A stretch of 64,000 bases of DNA from positions 3,782,001 through 3,846,000 of the forward strand of contig NZ_CP074572.1 of assembly GCF_018394335.1 (NCBI RefSeq), given 5' to 3'. Shown here one piece after another: positions 30,580-42,297 of the stretch; position 1 is the first letter of the stretch, and every line of letters starts with the position of its first letter. The stretch is from Shewanella dokdonensis. GTDB lineage: Bacteria > Pseudomonadota > Gammaproteobacteria > Enterobacterales > Shewanellaceae. The notes under the pieces were generated by a model. That model did no database searches, was not told the origin of the DNA, and saw only the letters and a list, made by a program, of their open reading frames with translations. A program made the translations under genes and the position numbers.

Positions 30580-31307
30580 TTGATTGCTACCATTGAGGCA
30601 AAATTGAAACATTGAAACCAAAGGCTGGCATGTTGAAATCCCGCTTTAGCGAATCTGCCATAATGTTGCTCAAGCGTATCGGTTTTCATGACATTTTCCA
30701 GGGCACTACGTTTCTGGCTGATCTCCAGCTCGCTGTAACCATTAGCGCGTTTGAAATCCAAGTGTTGGGCTTCAATTAACTGTTGGATGGCAGCATCTTC
30801 AAAACGCAATTTTTCTGAAATGATCAAAGCGCCACCTGGCAATAGTCCTTGATAGATATGCGTTAGTAGGACATCACGTTCGGCGGGCGGCAAAAACTGT
30901 AAGGTAAAATTAAGCACCACCAGCGAGGCGTTCTCAAACTGGATATCGCGGATATCGGCGCACAACAACTCCACCGGCGTGTTACTGACGTAGGCGGCGA
31001 GGTTTTCACGACAGCGTTCCACCATCGCGGCTGAATTATCCACGGCAATAATGCGACACTGCCGGTCTTCAATGTGACGCCTGATACTTAAGGTCGCAGC
31101 GCCAAGTGAACACCCCAAGTCATAAACATTGCTGTTGGGGGTAACCAGACGCTTGGCAAAATCCCCAATGGTGTTGACTATCTGGCCGTAACCGGGAACT
31201 GAACGCTTGATCATATCGCTGAAAACGCCAGCAACGCGATCATCAAAAGTAAAATCTGCAACCTGCGTGTGCACTGTTGCGTAAATGGTGTCCTGAGAAC
31301 TGTTCAT
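30576..31307 (-). CDS. cmoA: Carboxy-S-adenosyl-L-methionine synthase
   Basis: 243 residues from the ATG at 31307 ([15 protein letters not shown]); an upstream in-frame start at 31352 would add 15 residues not seen in relatives. CmoA converts SAM and prephenate into carboxy-SAM, the donor used by CmoB. Motifs: [35 protein letters not shown] and [15 protein letters not shown]. The gene overlaps cmoB by 4 bases and is divergent from aspS, an operon order conserved in gammaproteobacteria. Confidence 0.95.
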   Translation of the reverse strand: MNSSQDTIYATVHTQVADFTFDDRVAGVFSDMIKRSVPGYGQIVNTIGDFAKRLVTPNSNVYDLGCSLGAATLSIRRHIEDRQCRIIAVDNSAAMVERCRENLAAYVSNTPVELLCADIRDIQFENASLVVLNFTLQFLPPAERDVLLTHIYQGLLPGGALIISEKLRFEDAAIQQLIEAQHLDFKRANGYSELEISQKRSALENVMKTDTLEQHYGRFAKAGFQHASLWFQCFNFASMVAIK

Positions 31308-31520
31308 GTGTATATCTGATAGGAGAAAACCGTTGCATTTTACCGAAAGCATGAGTGTGGCAGCAAGTTTGTCACCACATCTCGACGGGCAAAAACAATC
31401 GGAATGGTATCAGTACTGATTTTTTGGCGGAAATTTGAACGGTTATTGATCCACTGAACCACCGACTATAGCCAAAGCAGTTAAAGTGTTTGATACTTCA
31501 CCGTCTGAAACAGAAGGGCT

Positions 31521-31548
31521 TTGGTAAACGGCAGTTTTTTCATATAAT
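31521..31548 (+). promoter_or_regulatory. Probable sigma-70 promoter of aspS
   Basis: TTGGTA (31521-31526) and a perfect TATAAT (31543-31548) separated by 16 bases, 60 bases before the aspS start codon. Confidence 0.55.
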
Positions 31549-31607
31549 GCCGCCCTTATTTGTGTAATTCATTCCGGCGCCATCCGGCAGCAACAAAGGA
31601 TAATAAG

Positions 31608-33386
31608 ATGCGCAGCCATTATTGTGGAGACGTAAACAAGTCTCACGTTGGACAAGAAGTCACCCTGGCAGGGTGGGTTAACCGCAGCCGAGATCTCGGT
31701 GGTGTGATATTTTTGGATCTGCGTGACCGTGAAGGTTTGATCCAGGTAGTCTACGACCCGGATATGCCAGAGGTATTCAAAGTTGCCAGCAGTTTGCGCG
31801 CTGAATTCTGTGTTCAGGTCAAAGGAACCGTGCGTGCCCGTCCTGAAAGCCAAGTAAACAGCCAGATGCGGACCGGCGAAATCGAAGTGCTGGGGACCGA
31901 ACTGACGATTATTAACGCCGCCGATCCGTTACCGCTGAGTATGGATAACTACCAGAACAACAGCGAAGAACAACGCTTAAAATATCGTTACCTGGATCTG
32001 CGTCGCCCTGAGATGACCCAGCGTTTGATGTTCCGTGCCAAGGTCACCAGTGCGGTACGCCGTTATATGGATACTCACGGTTTCCTCGACATCGAAACGC
32101 CAATTCTGACCAAAGCCACACCGGAAGGTGCGCGAGATTACCTGGTGCCAAGTCGTACTTATAAAGGTGAATTCTTTGCGTTGCCGCAGTCACCGCAGCT
32201 GTTTAAGCAGTTGCTGATGATGTCAGGTTTTGACCGTTACTATCAGATTGTTAAATGCTTCCGTGACGAAGACCTGCGTGCCGACCGTCAGCCAGAATTT
32301 ACCCAGATTGATATCGAGACTTCATTCCTGACCTCCGCGCAAGTGCGTGAGATCACCGAAGATATGGTGCGTGGCTTATTCCTGGAACTGCTGAATGTTG
32401 ATCTCGGTGAGTTCCCGGTGATGACTTGGCAGGAAGCAATGCGTCGTTTTGGTTCTGATAAACCAGATCTGCGTAACCCGCTGGAGCTGGTCGATATTGC
32501 CGATCTTGTTAAAGACGTAGCGTTTGCCGTGTTTAAAGGCCCGGCAAATGATGCCGAAGGTCGCGTAGTCACCATTCGAGTACCGGGCGGCGCTGCCATG
32601 TCACGTAAACAGATTGATGACTATGGTAAATATATCAGTGTGTTTGGTGCTAAAGGTCTGGCATGGATGAAGGTCAATGATCTGGCTGCTGGAATGGATG
32701 GCATCCAATCACCAATCCTCAAGTTCCTCAATGAAGACGTAGTAAAAGCACTGCTGGCGCGCACAGAAGCCCAGAGCGGCGACATTCTGCTGTTTGGTGC
32801 CGATAATGCCACTGTTGTTGCTGAAGCCATGGGCGCGTTGCGTTTGAAACTGGGGCAGGATTTCAACTTGCTGCAAGGCGAGTGGCGTCCGTTGTGGGTG
32901 ATTGACTTCCCGATGTTCGAAAAGGCCGATGGTGGCTGGCATGCTGTGCACCATCCCTTTACTGCGCCAAGTTCAGTAAGTGCAGAAGAACTGGCCGCCG
33001 ACCCTGGCGCCGCAGTGTCTGACGCGTACGATATGGTGCTCAACGGCGTGGAATTAGGCGGCGGCTCTGTGCGTATTCACAAGCAGAAAATGCAGGCCAC
33101 CGTGTTTAATATTCTGGGAATTGCAGAGCAGGAAGCGCAGGAAAAATTCGGCTTCTTGCTGGAAGCGCTGCGCTACGGTACTCCACCACATGCAGGTCTG
33201 GCGTTTGGCCTTGACCGTATGGTGATGTTGATGACTGGTGCCAGTTCTATTCGTGATGTGATGGCGTTCCCGAAAACCACTACTGCGGCTTGTCCGCTGA
33301 CCAACGCGCCAAGTCCCGCTAACCCACAACAGTTGGCGGAATTGGGGATCAATGTAGTGGCAAAAAACAGCGATAAAGCTGAATAA
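31608..33386 (+). CDS. aspS: Aspartate--tRNA ligase
   Basis: 592 residues, the bacterial length, from the ATG at 31608 with AAGGAT upstream; an earlier in-frame start at 31560 is not expected. Class II synthetase: N-terminal OB-fold anticodon domain ([17 protein letters not shown]), catalytic core with [18 protein letters not shown] (motif 2) and the bacterial GAD insertion in the middle, motif 3 [12 protein letters not shown]. Transcribed away from cmoAB and towards yebC-ruvCAB, as in E. coli. Confidence 0.97.
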   Translation: MRSHYCGDVNKSHVGQEVTLAGWVNRSRDLGGVIFLDLRDREGLIQVVYDPDMPEVFKVASSLRAEFCVQVKGTVRARPESQVNSQMRTGEIEVLGTELTIINAADPLPLSMDNYQNNSEEQRLKYRYLDLRRPEMTQRLMFRAKVTSAVRRYMDTHGFLDIETPILTKATPEGARDYLVPSRTYKGEFFALPQSPQLFKQLLMMSGFDRYYQIVKCFRDEDLRADRQPEFTQIDIETSFLTSAQVREITEDMVRGLFLELLNVDLGEFPVMTWQEAMRRFGSDKPDLRNPLELVDIADLVKDVAFAVFKGPANDAEGRVVTIRVPGGAAMSRKQIDDYGKYISVFGAKGLAWMKVNDLAAGMDGIQSPILKFLNEDVVKALLARTEAQSGDILLFGADNATVVAEAMGALRLKLGQDFNLLQGEWRPLWVIDFPMFEKADGGWHAVHHPFTAPSSVSAEELAADPGAAVSDAYDMVLNGVELGGGSVRIHKQKMQATVFNILGIAEQEAQEKFGFLLEALRYGTPPHAGLAFGLDRMVMLMTGASSIRDVMAFPKTTTAACPLTNAPSPANPQQLAELGINVVAKNSDKAE

Positions 33387-33410
33387 TTATAGTGTTTAAC
33401 CCGCAATCAA

Positions 33411-33431
33411 ACCGGGGCCTGTGGCCTCGGT
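33411..33431 (+). other. Hairpin between aspS and yebC
   Basis: ACCGGGGCC / GGCCTCGGT (one G-T wobble) with a TGT loop, followed only by CTGTTTATA. A weak terminator or processing site. Confidence 0.5.
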
Positions 33432-33478
33432 CTGTTTATATCAGGCCACTGTTTGCCTGATAGCATGAGGAGTGATTT

Positions 33479-34228
33479 ATGGCAGGTCATAGTAAATGGG
33501 CCAACATCAAACACCGCAAAGGTCGTCAAGACGCTAAACGCGGTAAGCTTTTCACCAAATTTATCCGGGAACTGACTGTCAGTGCCCGTGAAGGTGGCCC
33601 TGATCCCGATTCTAACCCTCGATTGCGGGCTGCGGTAGACAAGGCCCTGTCTAACAACATGACCCGCGATACCGTGGATCGTGCGATTAAACGTGGTGCC
33701 GGTGAGTTGGATGGCGAAAATCTGGAAACCATCGTCTATGAAGGTTACGGCCCAGGCGGTACTGCCGTGATGGTGGAATGCATGACCGACAACCGCAATC
33801 GTACTGTGACTGGGGTGCGTAACGCCTTTAACAAATCCGGTGGTAATTTAGGTACTGATGGTTCAGTTGCCTACCTGTTCACCAAACAGGGCGTTATTTC
33901 CTATGACGAAGGTACCGACGAAGATGCCATAATGGAAGTGGCACTGGAAGCCGGTGCTGATGATGTCGTGGTCAATGACGACAGCTCTGTTGATGTTTAC
34001 ACCACACCCAGCGCCTTCGGTGCGGTGAAAGATGCACTGGATGCGGCAGGGTTTGAATCGGTTAACGCGGAAGTGACTATGGTGCCTTCCACCAAAGCTG
34101 ATTTGGATGAAGAAACCGCGGCAAAATTCCTGCGTCTTATCGACATGCTGGAAGACCATGATGACGTACAAGAGGTTTACCATAACGGTGAAATCTCTGA
34201 CGAAATTATGGAAAAACTGGACGTATAA
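33479..34228 (+). CDS. yebC: YebC/PmpR family transcriptional regulatory protein
   Basis: 249 residues, starting with the near-invariant [19 protein letters not shown] cytosolic protein of the TACO1/YebC family; members have been described as DNA-binding regulators and, more recently, as ribosome-associated translation factors that relieve stalling. Other conserved segments: [15 protein letters not shown] and GSVAYLF. It is 8 bases upstream of ruvC, suggesting one operon with ruvCAB. Confidence 0.95.
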   Translation: MAGHSKWANIKHRKGRQDAKRGKLFTKFIRELTVSAREGGPDPDSNPRLRAAVDKALSNNMTRDTVDRAIKRGAGELDGENLETIVYEGYGPGGTAVMVECMTDNRNRTVTGVRNAFNKSGGNLGTDGSVAYLFTKQGVISYDEGTDEDAIMEVALEAGADDVVVNDDSSVDVYTTPSAFGAVKDALDAAGFESVNAEVTMVPSTKADLDEETAAKFLRLIDMLEDHDDVQEVYHNGEISDEIMEKLDV

Positions 34229-34236
34229 GGCGGCTT

Positions 34237-34757
34237 ATGTCGATTATTCTGGGTGTTGACCCTGGCTCAAGGATCACCGGTTACGGTGTCATCCAGTGTC
34301 AGGGAAGACACCAGCTTTATTTAGGCAGTGGCTGTATTCGTACCTCTTCTGAAGATCTTCCCTCCCGTCTGAAACAGATTTTCGACGGTATATCTGAAAT
34401 CATTCGTCAGTATCAACCCGAACAACTTGCTATTGAGCGGGTGTTTATGGCTAAAAATGCTGATTCTGCACTGAAACTTGGTCAAGCGCGGGGGCCGCGA
34501 TTGTGGCAGCTACCGTTGCTGGCTTACCCGTGGCGGAATATACCGCTACCCAGATTAAAAGTGCGATTGTAGGTACCGGTCGCGCCCAGAAAACCCAAGT
34601 GCAGCATATGATCCAGCATCTGTTGCAACTGCCCGCGAAACCTCAGGCCGATGCGGCAGATGCACTTAGCGTGGCGCTGTGTCATTATCATACCTGTCAG
34701 AGCCTCGTTGCGCTTGGTGGCAAGGCCAGTATCAGAACTTACGGAAGATATAAATGA
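34237..34757 (+). CDS. ruvC: Crossover junction endodeoxyribonuclease RuvC (frameshifted)
   Basis: Holliday-junction resolvase, about 173 residues. The catalytic acidic residues begin with Asp7 in [12 protein letters not shown]; the second is in AIERVF and the last pair in [12 protein letters not shown]. The frame breaks at G5 34490-34494. Six G would read [18 protein letters not shown], as in the family, so one base is missing. Its stop codon overlaps the ruvA start (ATGA), showing coupling. Confidence 0.92.
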
Positions 34758-35368
34758 TTGGGCGGTTACACGGTATTCTGCTAGAAAAACAGGCTCCAGA
34801 TGTGCTGTTGGATGTGCAGGGCGTAGGCTATGAGTTGCAGATGCCACTCACCAGTTTTTACGAACTGCCAGAGTTGAACCAAACGGCAACCATTTACACC
34901 CATTTTGTGGTGCGGGAAGACGCCCAACTGCTATATGGTTTTATTACTAAACAGGAGCGGTCACTGTTCCGATTATTGATAAAAGCCAATGGTGTTGGCC
35001 CGAAACTGGCGCTGACCATTCTTTCCGGCATGACCGCGCAAGAGTTTGTCAATTGTGTGGAACGCGACGATATTGCTACTTTGGTTAAATTGCCTGGAGT
35101 TGGTAAAAAAACTGCCGAGCGGTTACTGGTGGAGATGCGTGACAAACTCAAGAGCCTGCTGGAGACTGCCAGCGGCAATGAACGCGAGTTTGTGCTCAAG
35201 TCCAACTACACACCGACAACGGTCAACAACGCCGAAGATGATGCCATGGCCGCCTTGCTGACATTGGGTTACAAACCAGCACAGGCCAGTAAAGCGGTGT
35301 CAGCAGCATTTGAAGAGGGGATGGATTCTGAAACCCTCATCAAAGCCGCTCTTAAATCGATGTTATAA
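34754..35368 (+). CDS. ruvA: Holliday junction branch migration protein RuvA
   Basis: 204 residues. RuvA binds four-way junctions as a tetramer and loads RuvB. N-terminal OB fold ([12 protein letters not shown]), two helix-hairpin-helix motifs ([15 protein letters not shown] and [15 protein letters not shown]), and a C-terminal domain III ([20 protein letters not shown]) that contacts RuvB. Overlaps ruvC by 4 bases; ruvB follows after 15 bases. Confidence 0.96.
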   Translation: MIGRLHGILLEKQAPDVLLDVQGVGYELQMPLTSFYELPELNQTATIYTHFVVREDAQLLYGFITKQERSLFRLLIKANGVGPKLALTILSGMTAQEFVNCVERDDIATLVKLPGVGKKTAERLLVEMRDKLKSLLETASGNEREFVLKSNYTPTTVNNAEDDAMAALLTLGYKPAQASKAVSAAFEEGMDSETLIKAALKSML

Positions 35369-35383
35369 GCATGAGGTCTGGTT

Positions 35384-36391
35384 ATGATTGAGGCAGACAG
35401 GCTTATTCAGCCACACAGCAATAATCCGCAAGAAGAACTGATTGACCGGGCGATGCGGCCAAAGTTGCTGGATGAATACACCGGACAGAATGAAGCGAGA
35501 ACTCAGCTAAAGGTGTTCATTCAGGCGGCCAAAAACCGCAATGAAGCATTAGATCACATGTTGATCTACGGCCCTCCCGGCCTGGGGAAAACCACCTTGG
35601 CGATGATCGTGGCCAATGAAATGGGTGTGAACATCAAGTCTACTTCTGGGCCAGTGTTGGAAAAAGCGGGGGATTTGGCCGCGCTCCTAACCAACCTGGA
35701 AGCGGGCGATGTGCTGTTTATTGATGAAATCCATCGGTTAAGCCCAGTGGTGGAAGAAATTCTTTATCCGGCAATGGAAGATTACCAGTTAGATATCATG
35801 ATTGGTGAAGGTCCGGCTGCGCGTTCTATCAAACTGGATATTCCACCGTTTACCCTGATCGGCGCGACTACCCGTGCTGGGGCATTGACCTCGCCACTGC
35901 GGGCGCGTTTTGGCATTCCGCTGCGGTTAGAGTTTTACAATGTGGACGATCTCAGCACCATAGTGACCCGCTCAGCTTCTATGCTGGGGCTACCATTGGA
36001 AGACGATGGCGCACGTGAAATTGCTTGTCGCTCTCGCGGAACGCCGCGTATCGCCAACCGTTTATTACGGCGAGTACGTGATTTTGCTGAGGTTAAACAT
36101 GATGGTCGTATCACTCAAGTCGTGGCGCAACAGGCGCTAGACATGTTGGATGTGGACGGCGAGGGCTTTGATTACATGGACCGTAAACTGTTGTTCGCGA
36201 TTATCGATAAGTTTATGGGCGGCCCGGTGGGATTGGATAACGTGGCAGCAGCAATTGGTGAAGAGCGTGAAACCATTGAAGACGTGTTGGAGCCCTTCTT
36301 AATCCAGCAGGGATTTATCCAGCGGACGCCAAGGGGCCGCATTGCCACCGATAGGGCATATCGCCATTTCGGGATGCTCAAGCCAGAGTAA
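35384..36391 (+). CDS. ruvB: Holliday junction branch migration ATPase RuvB
   Basis: 335 residues. AAA+ helicase motor for branch migration. Walker [10 protein letters not shown], Walker B DEIHRL, sensor [18 protein letters not shown], and the C-terminal winged-helix domain with [12 protein letters not shown]. Last gene of the yebC-ruvCAB group, followed by a strong terminator. Confidence 0.97.
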   Translation: MIEADRLIQPHSNNPQEELIDRAMRPKLLDEYTGQNEARTQLKVFIQAAKNRNEALDHMLIYGPPGLGKTTLAMIVANEMGVNIKSTSGPVLEKAGDLAALLTNLEAGDVLFIDEIHRLSPVVEEILYPAMEDYQLDIMIGEGPAARSIKLDIPPFTLIGATTRAGALTSPLRARFGIPLRLEFYNVDDLSTIVTRSASMLGLPLEDDGAREIACRSRGTPRIANRLLRRVRDFAEVKHDGRITQVVAQQALDMLDVDGEGFDYMDRKLLFAIIDKFMGGPVGLDNVAAAIGEERETIEDVLEPFLIQQGFIQRTPRGRIATDRAYRHFGMLKPE

Positions 36392-36410
36392 TCGACATTG
36401 CCTTAACACG

Positions 36411-36439
36411 AAAACGCCGCGCAATTGCGCGGCGTTTTT
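36411..36439. terminator. Bidirectional terminator between ruvB and uraA
   Basis: Perfect 12-base stem AAAACGCCGCGC / GCGCGGCGTTTT with an AATT loop, T-run on the plus strand and A-run upstream, so it works in both directions for the convergent genes. Confidence 0.85.
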
Positions 36440-36478
36440 ATCCCAACAAGCATACTCTCAGTGGTAGATGCTTACTGG

Positions 36479-37711
36479 CTAATGAGCACTCTCGTGATGA
36501 TGGGATTCATGTGGCAGCACTAGATTCATCAGAATCGCCACAATACCGCACAAGCTGATCCCCGTCAGACTAAAATCCCCCACGCCGAATGCCATGCCAC
36601 CGATACCGAAGACCAAGGTTACCCCAACAATCGCCAGATTACGCGGTTGTGCGAGGTCTACCTGCGCGCGGATCATGGAGTTAAGACCAATTGCGGCAAT
36701 AGAACCAAATAACAGACACATAATACCGCCCATCACTGGCACCGGGATGGTTTGTAGCGCCGCCCCCAGTTTGCCCACAAACGCTAAGATAATTGCGGTA
36801 ACCGCTGCCCAGGTCATGGTCACCGGATTAAAGTTGCGAGTCAGGGTAACGGCTCCGGTCACTTCTGAATAAGTGGTATTGGGTGGGCCCCCAAGGGCTA
36901 CCGCTGCCATGGTCGCTAGGCCGTCGCCCGCTAAGGTGCGATGTAGTCCAGGTTTTTTCAGAAAATCTTTACCTGCAACGTTTGAGATGGCCACGATATC
37001 CCCAATATGTTCAACTGCTGGCGCAATGGCTACCGGGATCATAAAAGCAATCGCTTTCCAGCTAAATTCGGGCGCGACAAAATTGGGGACTGAAAACCAG
37101 GCAGCCGTGTTAACTGCACTGAAATCTACTATGCCCATAAAAAGACTTAACACATAACCCACAATGATGCCTGCAAGAATTGGCATCAAGCGCAGTAATC
37201 CTTTGCCAAAAATTGCCACAGTAATCGTAGTGACCAATGACGCGATAGAAATGATCAGCGCCGTTTGTTGTGGCACCAATATGGCACTGCCATCGCCGGT
37301 TTTCCCCAGCGCCATGTTGACTGCGGTAGGAGCTAGACCAAGACCAATGATCATGATTACCGGGCCAACAACAACGGGTGGTAACAGTCTGGTGATAAAT
37401 TCTGGGCCGCGCAGTTTTACTAAAATGGACAGCACCAGATATACCGCACCTGCGGCAATCAATCCGCCCATGGTGGCAGAAACACCCCAATGGCCTACGC
37501 CATAGGTGATAGGTGCAATAAAAGCAAACGACGATGCCAGAAAAATAGGCACCTGGCGTTTAGTGACAAATTGGAAAATCAGGGTGCCGATACCGGCCGT
37601 AAATAAAGCAACACTGGCATCGAGTCCTGTCAGCAACGGGACAAGCACCAGCGCACCGAAGGCGACAAACAGCATCTGTGCGCCTTGCAGTGGAAGGGTG
37701 AGGTTTTTCAT
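36479..37711 (-). CDS. uraA: Uracil permease (NCS2 family)
   Basis: 410 residues from the ATG at 37711 ([16 protein letters not shown]); an upstream in-frame start at 37756 is unlikely. About 14 hydrophobic segments. Family signatures: [12 protein letters not shown] near the N-terminus, the substrate-binding [10 protein letters not shown], and [15 protein letters not shown]. It imports uracil with a proton. The C-terminus is histidine-rich ([10 protein letters not shown]), which is unusual for the family. In E. coli uraA lies beside hda and upp; here only the hda side is kept. Confidence 0.93.
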   Translation of the reverse strand: MKNLTLPLQGAQMLFVAFGALVLVPLLTGLDASVALFTAGIGTLIFQFVTKRQVPIFLASSFAFIAPITYGVGHWGVSATMGGLIAAGAVYLVLSILVKLRGPEFITRLLPPVVVGPVIMIIGLGLAPTAVNMALGKTGDGSAILVPQQTALIISIASLVTTITVAIFGKGLLRLMPILAGIIVGYVLSLFMGIVDFSAVNTAAWFSVPNFVAPEFSWKAIAFMIPVAIAPAVEHIGDIVAISNVAGKDFLKKPGLHRTLAGDGLATMAAVALGGPPNTTYSEVTGAVTLTRNFNPVTMTWAAVTAIILAFVGKLGAALQTIPVPVMGGIMCLLFGSIAAIGLNSMIRAQVDLAQPRNLAIVGVTLVFGIGGMAFGVGDFSLTGISLCGIVAILMNLVLPHESHHHESAH

Positions 37712-37929
37712 CGTTATTATCCATGGTGTAGGTAAACCGGCATATGCTACCAGCATCCGTATTACATGTTTCAGATTTTTTAAGCGATATAGTTCAAAAT
37801 TTTTACAATTGCACCACAGCTTGAACGCCTGCTATTACAGAAGCTGTTAATGCCATGGATTAGGCGATTCCGCCATGACCGATCTATGGTACACTTGCGC
37901 CACAGGCGCCATTTCAGATTAATTAATTT

Positions 37930-39004
37930 ATGCGCAAACTCTTTTTTCGACTGATAAGTTGTTCCTTGCTGTTAGGCTGTTTACAGGCAAATGCTGTTGA
38001 AGTTGGTCAGCTTGATCAAGCGGTTGTTAATGTTGCCTCCCGCTCGGATGCGGATCGCGATGCAGCCCTTCGGGAGGCATTGGGCAATGTATTGTTGAAA
38101 AACTCGGGTGCTCGAGGTGTATTGAGTAACAGTATGATTGCCGGACGTTTGTCCCAAGCATCGGCCATGGTGACGCAGTTTGGTTACTTTGATGAGCAGG
38201 GGCAGTTAAAGATCCGAGCATTGTTTGAACACGATAAGATCATCGAACTGTTACGGACAGCCGGTGAACCGGTATGGGGCAGACAACGGCCATTAACCCT
38301 TTTCTGGCTGGCAACCGATAGTGACGGGCAAGCGCAGTTGGTTGCCGATGGTGCCGACAGTGATGAACGCCATCTGTTTGCTGAGGCCTCATCGCAACGG
38401 GGGATCCCGGTGTTATTCCCACTGATGGACTTGGATGATCTGCAAGTGGTGAATATCAATGATGTTCGTGGTCAATTTGTGGATACGGTGGCGACTGCAT
38501 CTAATCGTTATCAAGCTGACTACTTTGCTTTGGGTAGCATAGCGTCCGCAGCAGATGGTGTTCGCTATCAGATTGCATTATATGCAAAATCTGCCACCAA
38601 TCAGCCGTTTATGTTACCGCTGATCTCTGATCAAAATACCGTTGCCGACAAACCCGCCGCAGTGGCCGCGATAATGCTGGCGTTGTCAGATTATTTTGTT
38701 TCTCGCTATGCGGTGGCGGATTCGGGGGAATCACAACAAACAACGGTTTCCTTTGCGGGGATCACCCAAAAGCAGTTGGTAGAGATTGAAGCCTTTCTTA
38801 AACAGCTGACTGCGGTTAAGTCTTTCAGCATGAGTCAATTACAGGGGATCGAGTTAGCTATCGATTGCAGCTGTTTGGCTCTGTTGATGAGCTTAAAAAT
38901 CTGTTTGGATTGAGTCGCGCATGACGCCACAAGCTGCGTCAAACAGTAGTGACTTTGAGACAGCCGTGAGTGCTGGAACTTATGAATGGCACAGTCGCCA
39001 GTAA
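37930..39004 (+). CDS. DUF2066 domain-containing exported protein (C-terminal frameshifts)
   Basis: About 358 residues. The N-terminus is a signal sequence; it could be cleaved after QANA or act as a lipoprotein signal at LLGC. The body fits DUF2066: REALGNVLLKNSGA, YFDEQGQLKIRALF, GRQRPLTLFWLA. Near 38865 the frame slips: one more T in GATTG would continue as LQLFGSVDELKNLFGLSR. A second slip near 38916-38922 would then lead to an ending TYEWHSRQ and a stop at 39002-39004. The end coordinate is therefore inferred. Function unknown; the gene precedes hda in Shewanella. Confidence 0.75.
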
Positions 39005-39042
39005 TACTGCCGTGAATAATCGGTATGATGGAATAACGCCGC

Positions 39043-39753
39043 TTGACTCAGAATGCTCCACTTCAGTTATCGTTGCCAGTACACCTGCCTGACGACGAGA
39101 CTTTTGAAAGTTACTATCCTGCCAAGGGTAATGATCAGCTTATCCAGACTTTGATCGCCTGTGCGGAAGGGCGCGGGCCTCAGGCACTGTTTTTGTGGGG
39201 GCCAGAGAAGTCTGGCCGAACCCATCTGATCCATGCCGCATGTGCCCACGCCAATGAAAGTGGACGTTCCAGTTTTTATGTCCCACTGGGGATCCACGCC
39301 AGTATTTCTACCGCGTTATTAGAAGGTTTAGAGATGATGGATCTGGTATGTATTGATGATGTCGATGCCATTGTCGGTCATCCATTGTGGGAAGAAGCCT
39401 TGTTTGACCTGTATAACCGGGTTGTGGAACGTCAGGGATGTGCACTGGTTGTCAGTGGTCGGCGTGCGCCCGCAGACTGTGGTTTTAGCTTGCCAGATCT
39501 GGTATCACGTATGCAGTGGGGGCTGAATTATCAATTGCATCCTATGGCTGATGACGAAAAACTGGCCGCTTTGCAACGCCGCGCCGCTATGCGCGGGCTG
39601 CAACTACCTGAAGATGTGGGTAAATTCCTGCTTAATCGGTTAGCGCGGGATCTGCGCACATTGTTTGATGTACTGGATAAGCTGGATAAAGCGTCAATGG
39701 TGCATCAGCGTAAACTGACGATCCCGTTTATTAAAGAGATGCTGAGACTCTAG
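39043..39753 (+). CDS. hda: DnaA regulatory inactivator Hda
   Basis: 236 residues. Hda is a DnaA-like AAA+ protein that, with the DNA-loaded sliding clamp, triggers ATP hydrolysis on DnaA and prevents re-initiation. The N-terminal clamp-binding peptide QLSLPV is present, followed by FLWGPEKSGRTHL (P-loop position), DLVCIDDVDAI (Walker B) and a C-terminal lid with NRLARDLRTLFDVLDKLD. Start is TTG at 39043; the nearest upstream ATG runs into a stop, so TTG is the best choice. Confidence 0.93.
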   Translation: MTQNAPLQLSLPVHLPDDETFESYYPAKGNDQLIQTLIACAEGRGPQALFLWGPEKSGRTHLIHAACAHANESGRSSFYVPLGIHASISTALLEGLEMMDLVCIDDVDAIVGHPLWEEALFDLYNRVVERQGCALVVSGRRAPADCGFSLPDLVSRMQWGLNYQLHPMADDEKLAALQRRAAMRGLQLPEDVGKFLLNRLARDLRTLFDVLDKLDKASMVHQRKLTIPFIKEMLRL

Positions 39754-39761
39754 TCTCGCTA

Positions 39762-39786
39762 AGAAGGCCGCTTAATGCGGCCTTCT
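39762..39786. terminator. Terminator after hda
   Basis: AGAAGGCCGC / GCGGCCTTCT stem with a TTAAT loop. Lies between hda and the convergent lipoprotein gene; the T-run is short. Confidence 0.65.
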
Positions 39787-39800
39787 CCTTGTAAGCGCTA

Positions 39801-41713
39801 CTACTGAACAGCTGGATGACGGTCACCACTTAACCTTAGTGGTTGTTCGGGAACCTTCATTGGTGAAACCAATTGCGGGGTATTTTTACCACTGCTTAGT
39901 ACCAGATTCGCTAGCCAACTCTCGCCGGTACGCATAGCAACTGGTGGTGGTAATGCGGCTTCAATGGCTGCACCATCGAGTTCGGGCATTAGATAGTCGA
40001 TGATCATCGCGGCTCGCGGCTGAACAGCCGGCTCAGCGATGCGACCACGCTGCCCCCAACTGACGGTCACTGTACTTGAACTGACCACCGCCGGTTTGTC
40101 GGTAATCGCCACATCCCGCTGGATCCCCAGCCGATAACTCATCATAGCTTCTTCAAACAGCATGGCGGCATCTTCGCGGGAGGTGCTGTAGTTGTAGAAG
40201 TCATTCGCGCTATCAGGGCTAAAAAATCCGGCCACATCGGCAGGTAAGTAGCTTGTTTCAGTCGCGGTAGCACTATCGCCTAAAAAGCGTACCCCTGCGA
40301 GTGACTGCATCTCTGCGGACTGCAATGGCAACGTTTGGGTCAACTGATCTGAACCTAGCGCCTTGTTAGCTGAGCGTCTGTTGTATTCATCAAGCAAGGT
40401 TGGCCCTTGCAAGCTACCGTGAATACTGCGCGGGAAATAGTCGTTAGCATGTGCCAGTTCATGATAGAGCAGGGACGCTAAATCCGGCTCTACTTCTGCC
40501 AGTGAACGCGACTGCCGCAATGCTGGACTGCGGTATATTGAGGCATAGTCATTATTTTTTACGTAACGCCAAGGCACCAGAAATTGCAAGTTTTCGCCAT
40601 ATGCTGCCCGATAGTCTGGGGCTTCATTGATGGTATCTCGCTGTGCGGCAGTCAGCCACAGCTCTTCAGGATCGAGATAAATGGCGCCTGTCACCACCCA
40701 ATAGAAGGAGGGTCTGACATCGTCACTGATCACAATGGCGGTTACCGATTGCAGTAATTTGGCGAAGTCACTGTGGGGATCGAGGTTATTGAGAAAAGCC
40801 TCGAAGTTTTGCCCCATCCAGTCATGTGAAACCAGCACCCGGTTCATAATGGCCGTGGTATCACTGGCATCTTCTGCGGTTTCCTGACCAATCAGCGGCA
40901 ACGTATTGAGCGTACAACTGCTGGTGAGTTGATTGGAATAGACACAGCGCTGAAGTACCTCACGCCAAGGTGAGTCTGCGCGATAGCTATGGGTTCGAGC
41001 AACGGCTGTATCAAAATAACTGGAGGTTATTGCCGCTTCATCCGTGATCAATAGGCTGACGTCATCGCTGAGTGGTACGCCATTGATTGTCCCAGTGGCT
41101 CGCACTATCAGCAGTGAATCACTATTGACCTGCGGTGCGGTGAACAAGGGCACTTCGGCATCGTCCAGATCTAATGTGACATCGGGGCCGTATGCAATAC
41201 ACCAGCCGATATTTTGCACGGCACTGCCATTGCGCCGATCCAAACGTAGACTGACATTCGCACCTTCTACAGCCTGATGGTCTTGACGCACACTTAATCC
41301 ATCACCATCAGCCACTGAGATGTTTACTGTGGTGGAATATTGGTGTTCGGCATTCTCTATAGTGACTTGGAAACCATAATCGCCTGAACTGCTGGCAACA
41401 AACGGCAATACCGGATTGTCGGTTACTGTAAGCGTTAACGGTGTGCCTGATGTCTGCTGCCACTGAAACTGATATCCACGACTTTGCCCATCCGAGAGCG
41501 TTGCTACCACGCTGCTTTGTTGGTTTGCCAGGTATTGCGACTGTTGATATAAGCGGATGCCATCACGGCTGAGCAGTTGCGGCGAACTTTGTTCTGAGCA
41601 GCGCGTCATTGGGCTTGTTGGTGTATCGGGGGAATATCCGTATTGCTATCCGAGTTAGAACCGCCACAACCCGCTATTACTAAGGCAAGCAGAAAAAATG
41701 TGCTCCGTTGCAT
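39801..41713 (-). CDS. Large lipoprotein with an HExxH motif (frameshifted near the N-terminus)
   Basis: About 637 residues. A start at 41713 with GGAGG 11 bases upstream gives a lipoprotein signal, MQRSTFFLLALVIAGCGGSN, with the lipid-bearing Cys16. The frame breaks at G5 41628-41632; six would continue DIPPDTPTSPMTRCSEQ. Residues ~50-120 look like an immunoglobulin/PKD-type beta domain (YQFQWQQTSG, SGDYGFQVTIEN), with a second beta region to ~220. Further on LLYHELAHANDYFPRS is a zinc-metallopeptidase signature. I do not recognise a characterised family. It interrupts the hda-yfgD neighbourhood conserved in E. coli. Confidence 0.75.
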
Positions 41714-41823
41714 GCGTGGAACCTCCTGCAAGATCTGTTATAGAAACATTGCTGCTTTGTAGCTTGAATATAACATGACAGAGTTTAAAGCCCCAACGGT
41801 GTCACTTTACCTTGGTGATTAAC

Positions 41824-41853
41824 ATAAGAGCCCGAACGATGTCGGGCTCTTAT
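41824..41853. terminator. Terminator between yfgD and the lipoprotein gene
   Basis: Perfect 12-base stem ATAAGAGCCCGA / TCGGGCTCTTAT with a 6-base loop, immediately after the yfgD stop codon on the minus strand. Confidence 0.65.
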
Positions 41854-41858
41854 GGCGA

Positions 41859-42208
41859 TTACAGGATGCTCAGCACTTGCTCAGGGGGCCGCCCGATAAC
41901 GGCTTTGCCGTTGGCAATGGCGATAGGGCGCTCGATCAATTTGGGCGTTTGGGTCATGGCGGTGATCAACTGTTCATCCGTCAGTTCACTGTTATCCAAT
42001 CCCAGCGCTTTGTATTCGGATTCTTTCGTCCGCATCAGTTCCCTTGGCGATAGTTGCAGCAAGGCCAGCAGGGTTTTAATGGTATTACTGTCGGGGGATT
42101 TTTCAGGTACTCCACAATTTCAATGTGGCAACCGGTGTTTTCTAATAACGCTAATGCCTCACGGCTCTTGGAACAACGGGGATTATGAAACAGGGTTACG
42201 TTTGGCAT
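41859..42208 (-). CDS. yfgD: Arsenate reductase-like protein YfgD (frameshifted)
   Basis: ArsC/Spx-type thioredoxin fold, about 116 residues, starting at [19 protein letters not shown] with the single redox cysteine in NPRCSKS. The C-terminus [20 protein letters not shown] is typical of YfgD, the ArsC relative found between bepA and hda. The frame breaks at G5 42093-42097; six would read [20 protein letters not shown], so one base is missing. Whether it reduces arsenate in the cell is not known. Confidence 0.88.
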
Positions 42209-42252
42209 GGATCTCATCACCTTAAATAATGTATGTGCGCGAGCATAACAAA

Positions 42253-42283
42253 AAATAACGCCACGTCAGACGCAGCGTTATTT
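42253..42283 (-). terminator. Terminator after bepA
   Basis: AAATAACGC / GCGTTATTT stem, 13-base loop; on the minus strand it runs into six T. Just past the bepA stop. Confidence 0.75.
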
Positions 42284-42297
42284 GTTGTCAATCAAGC

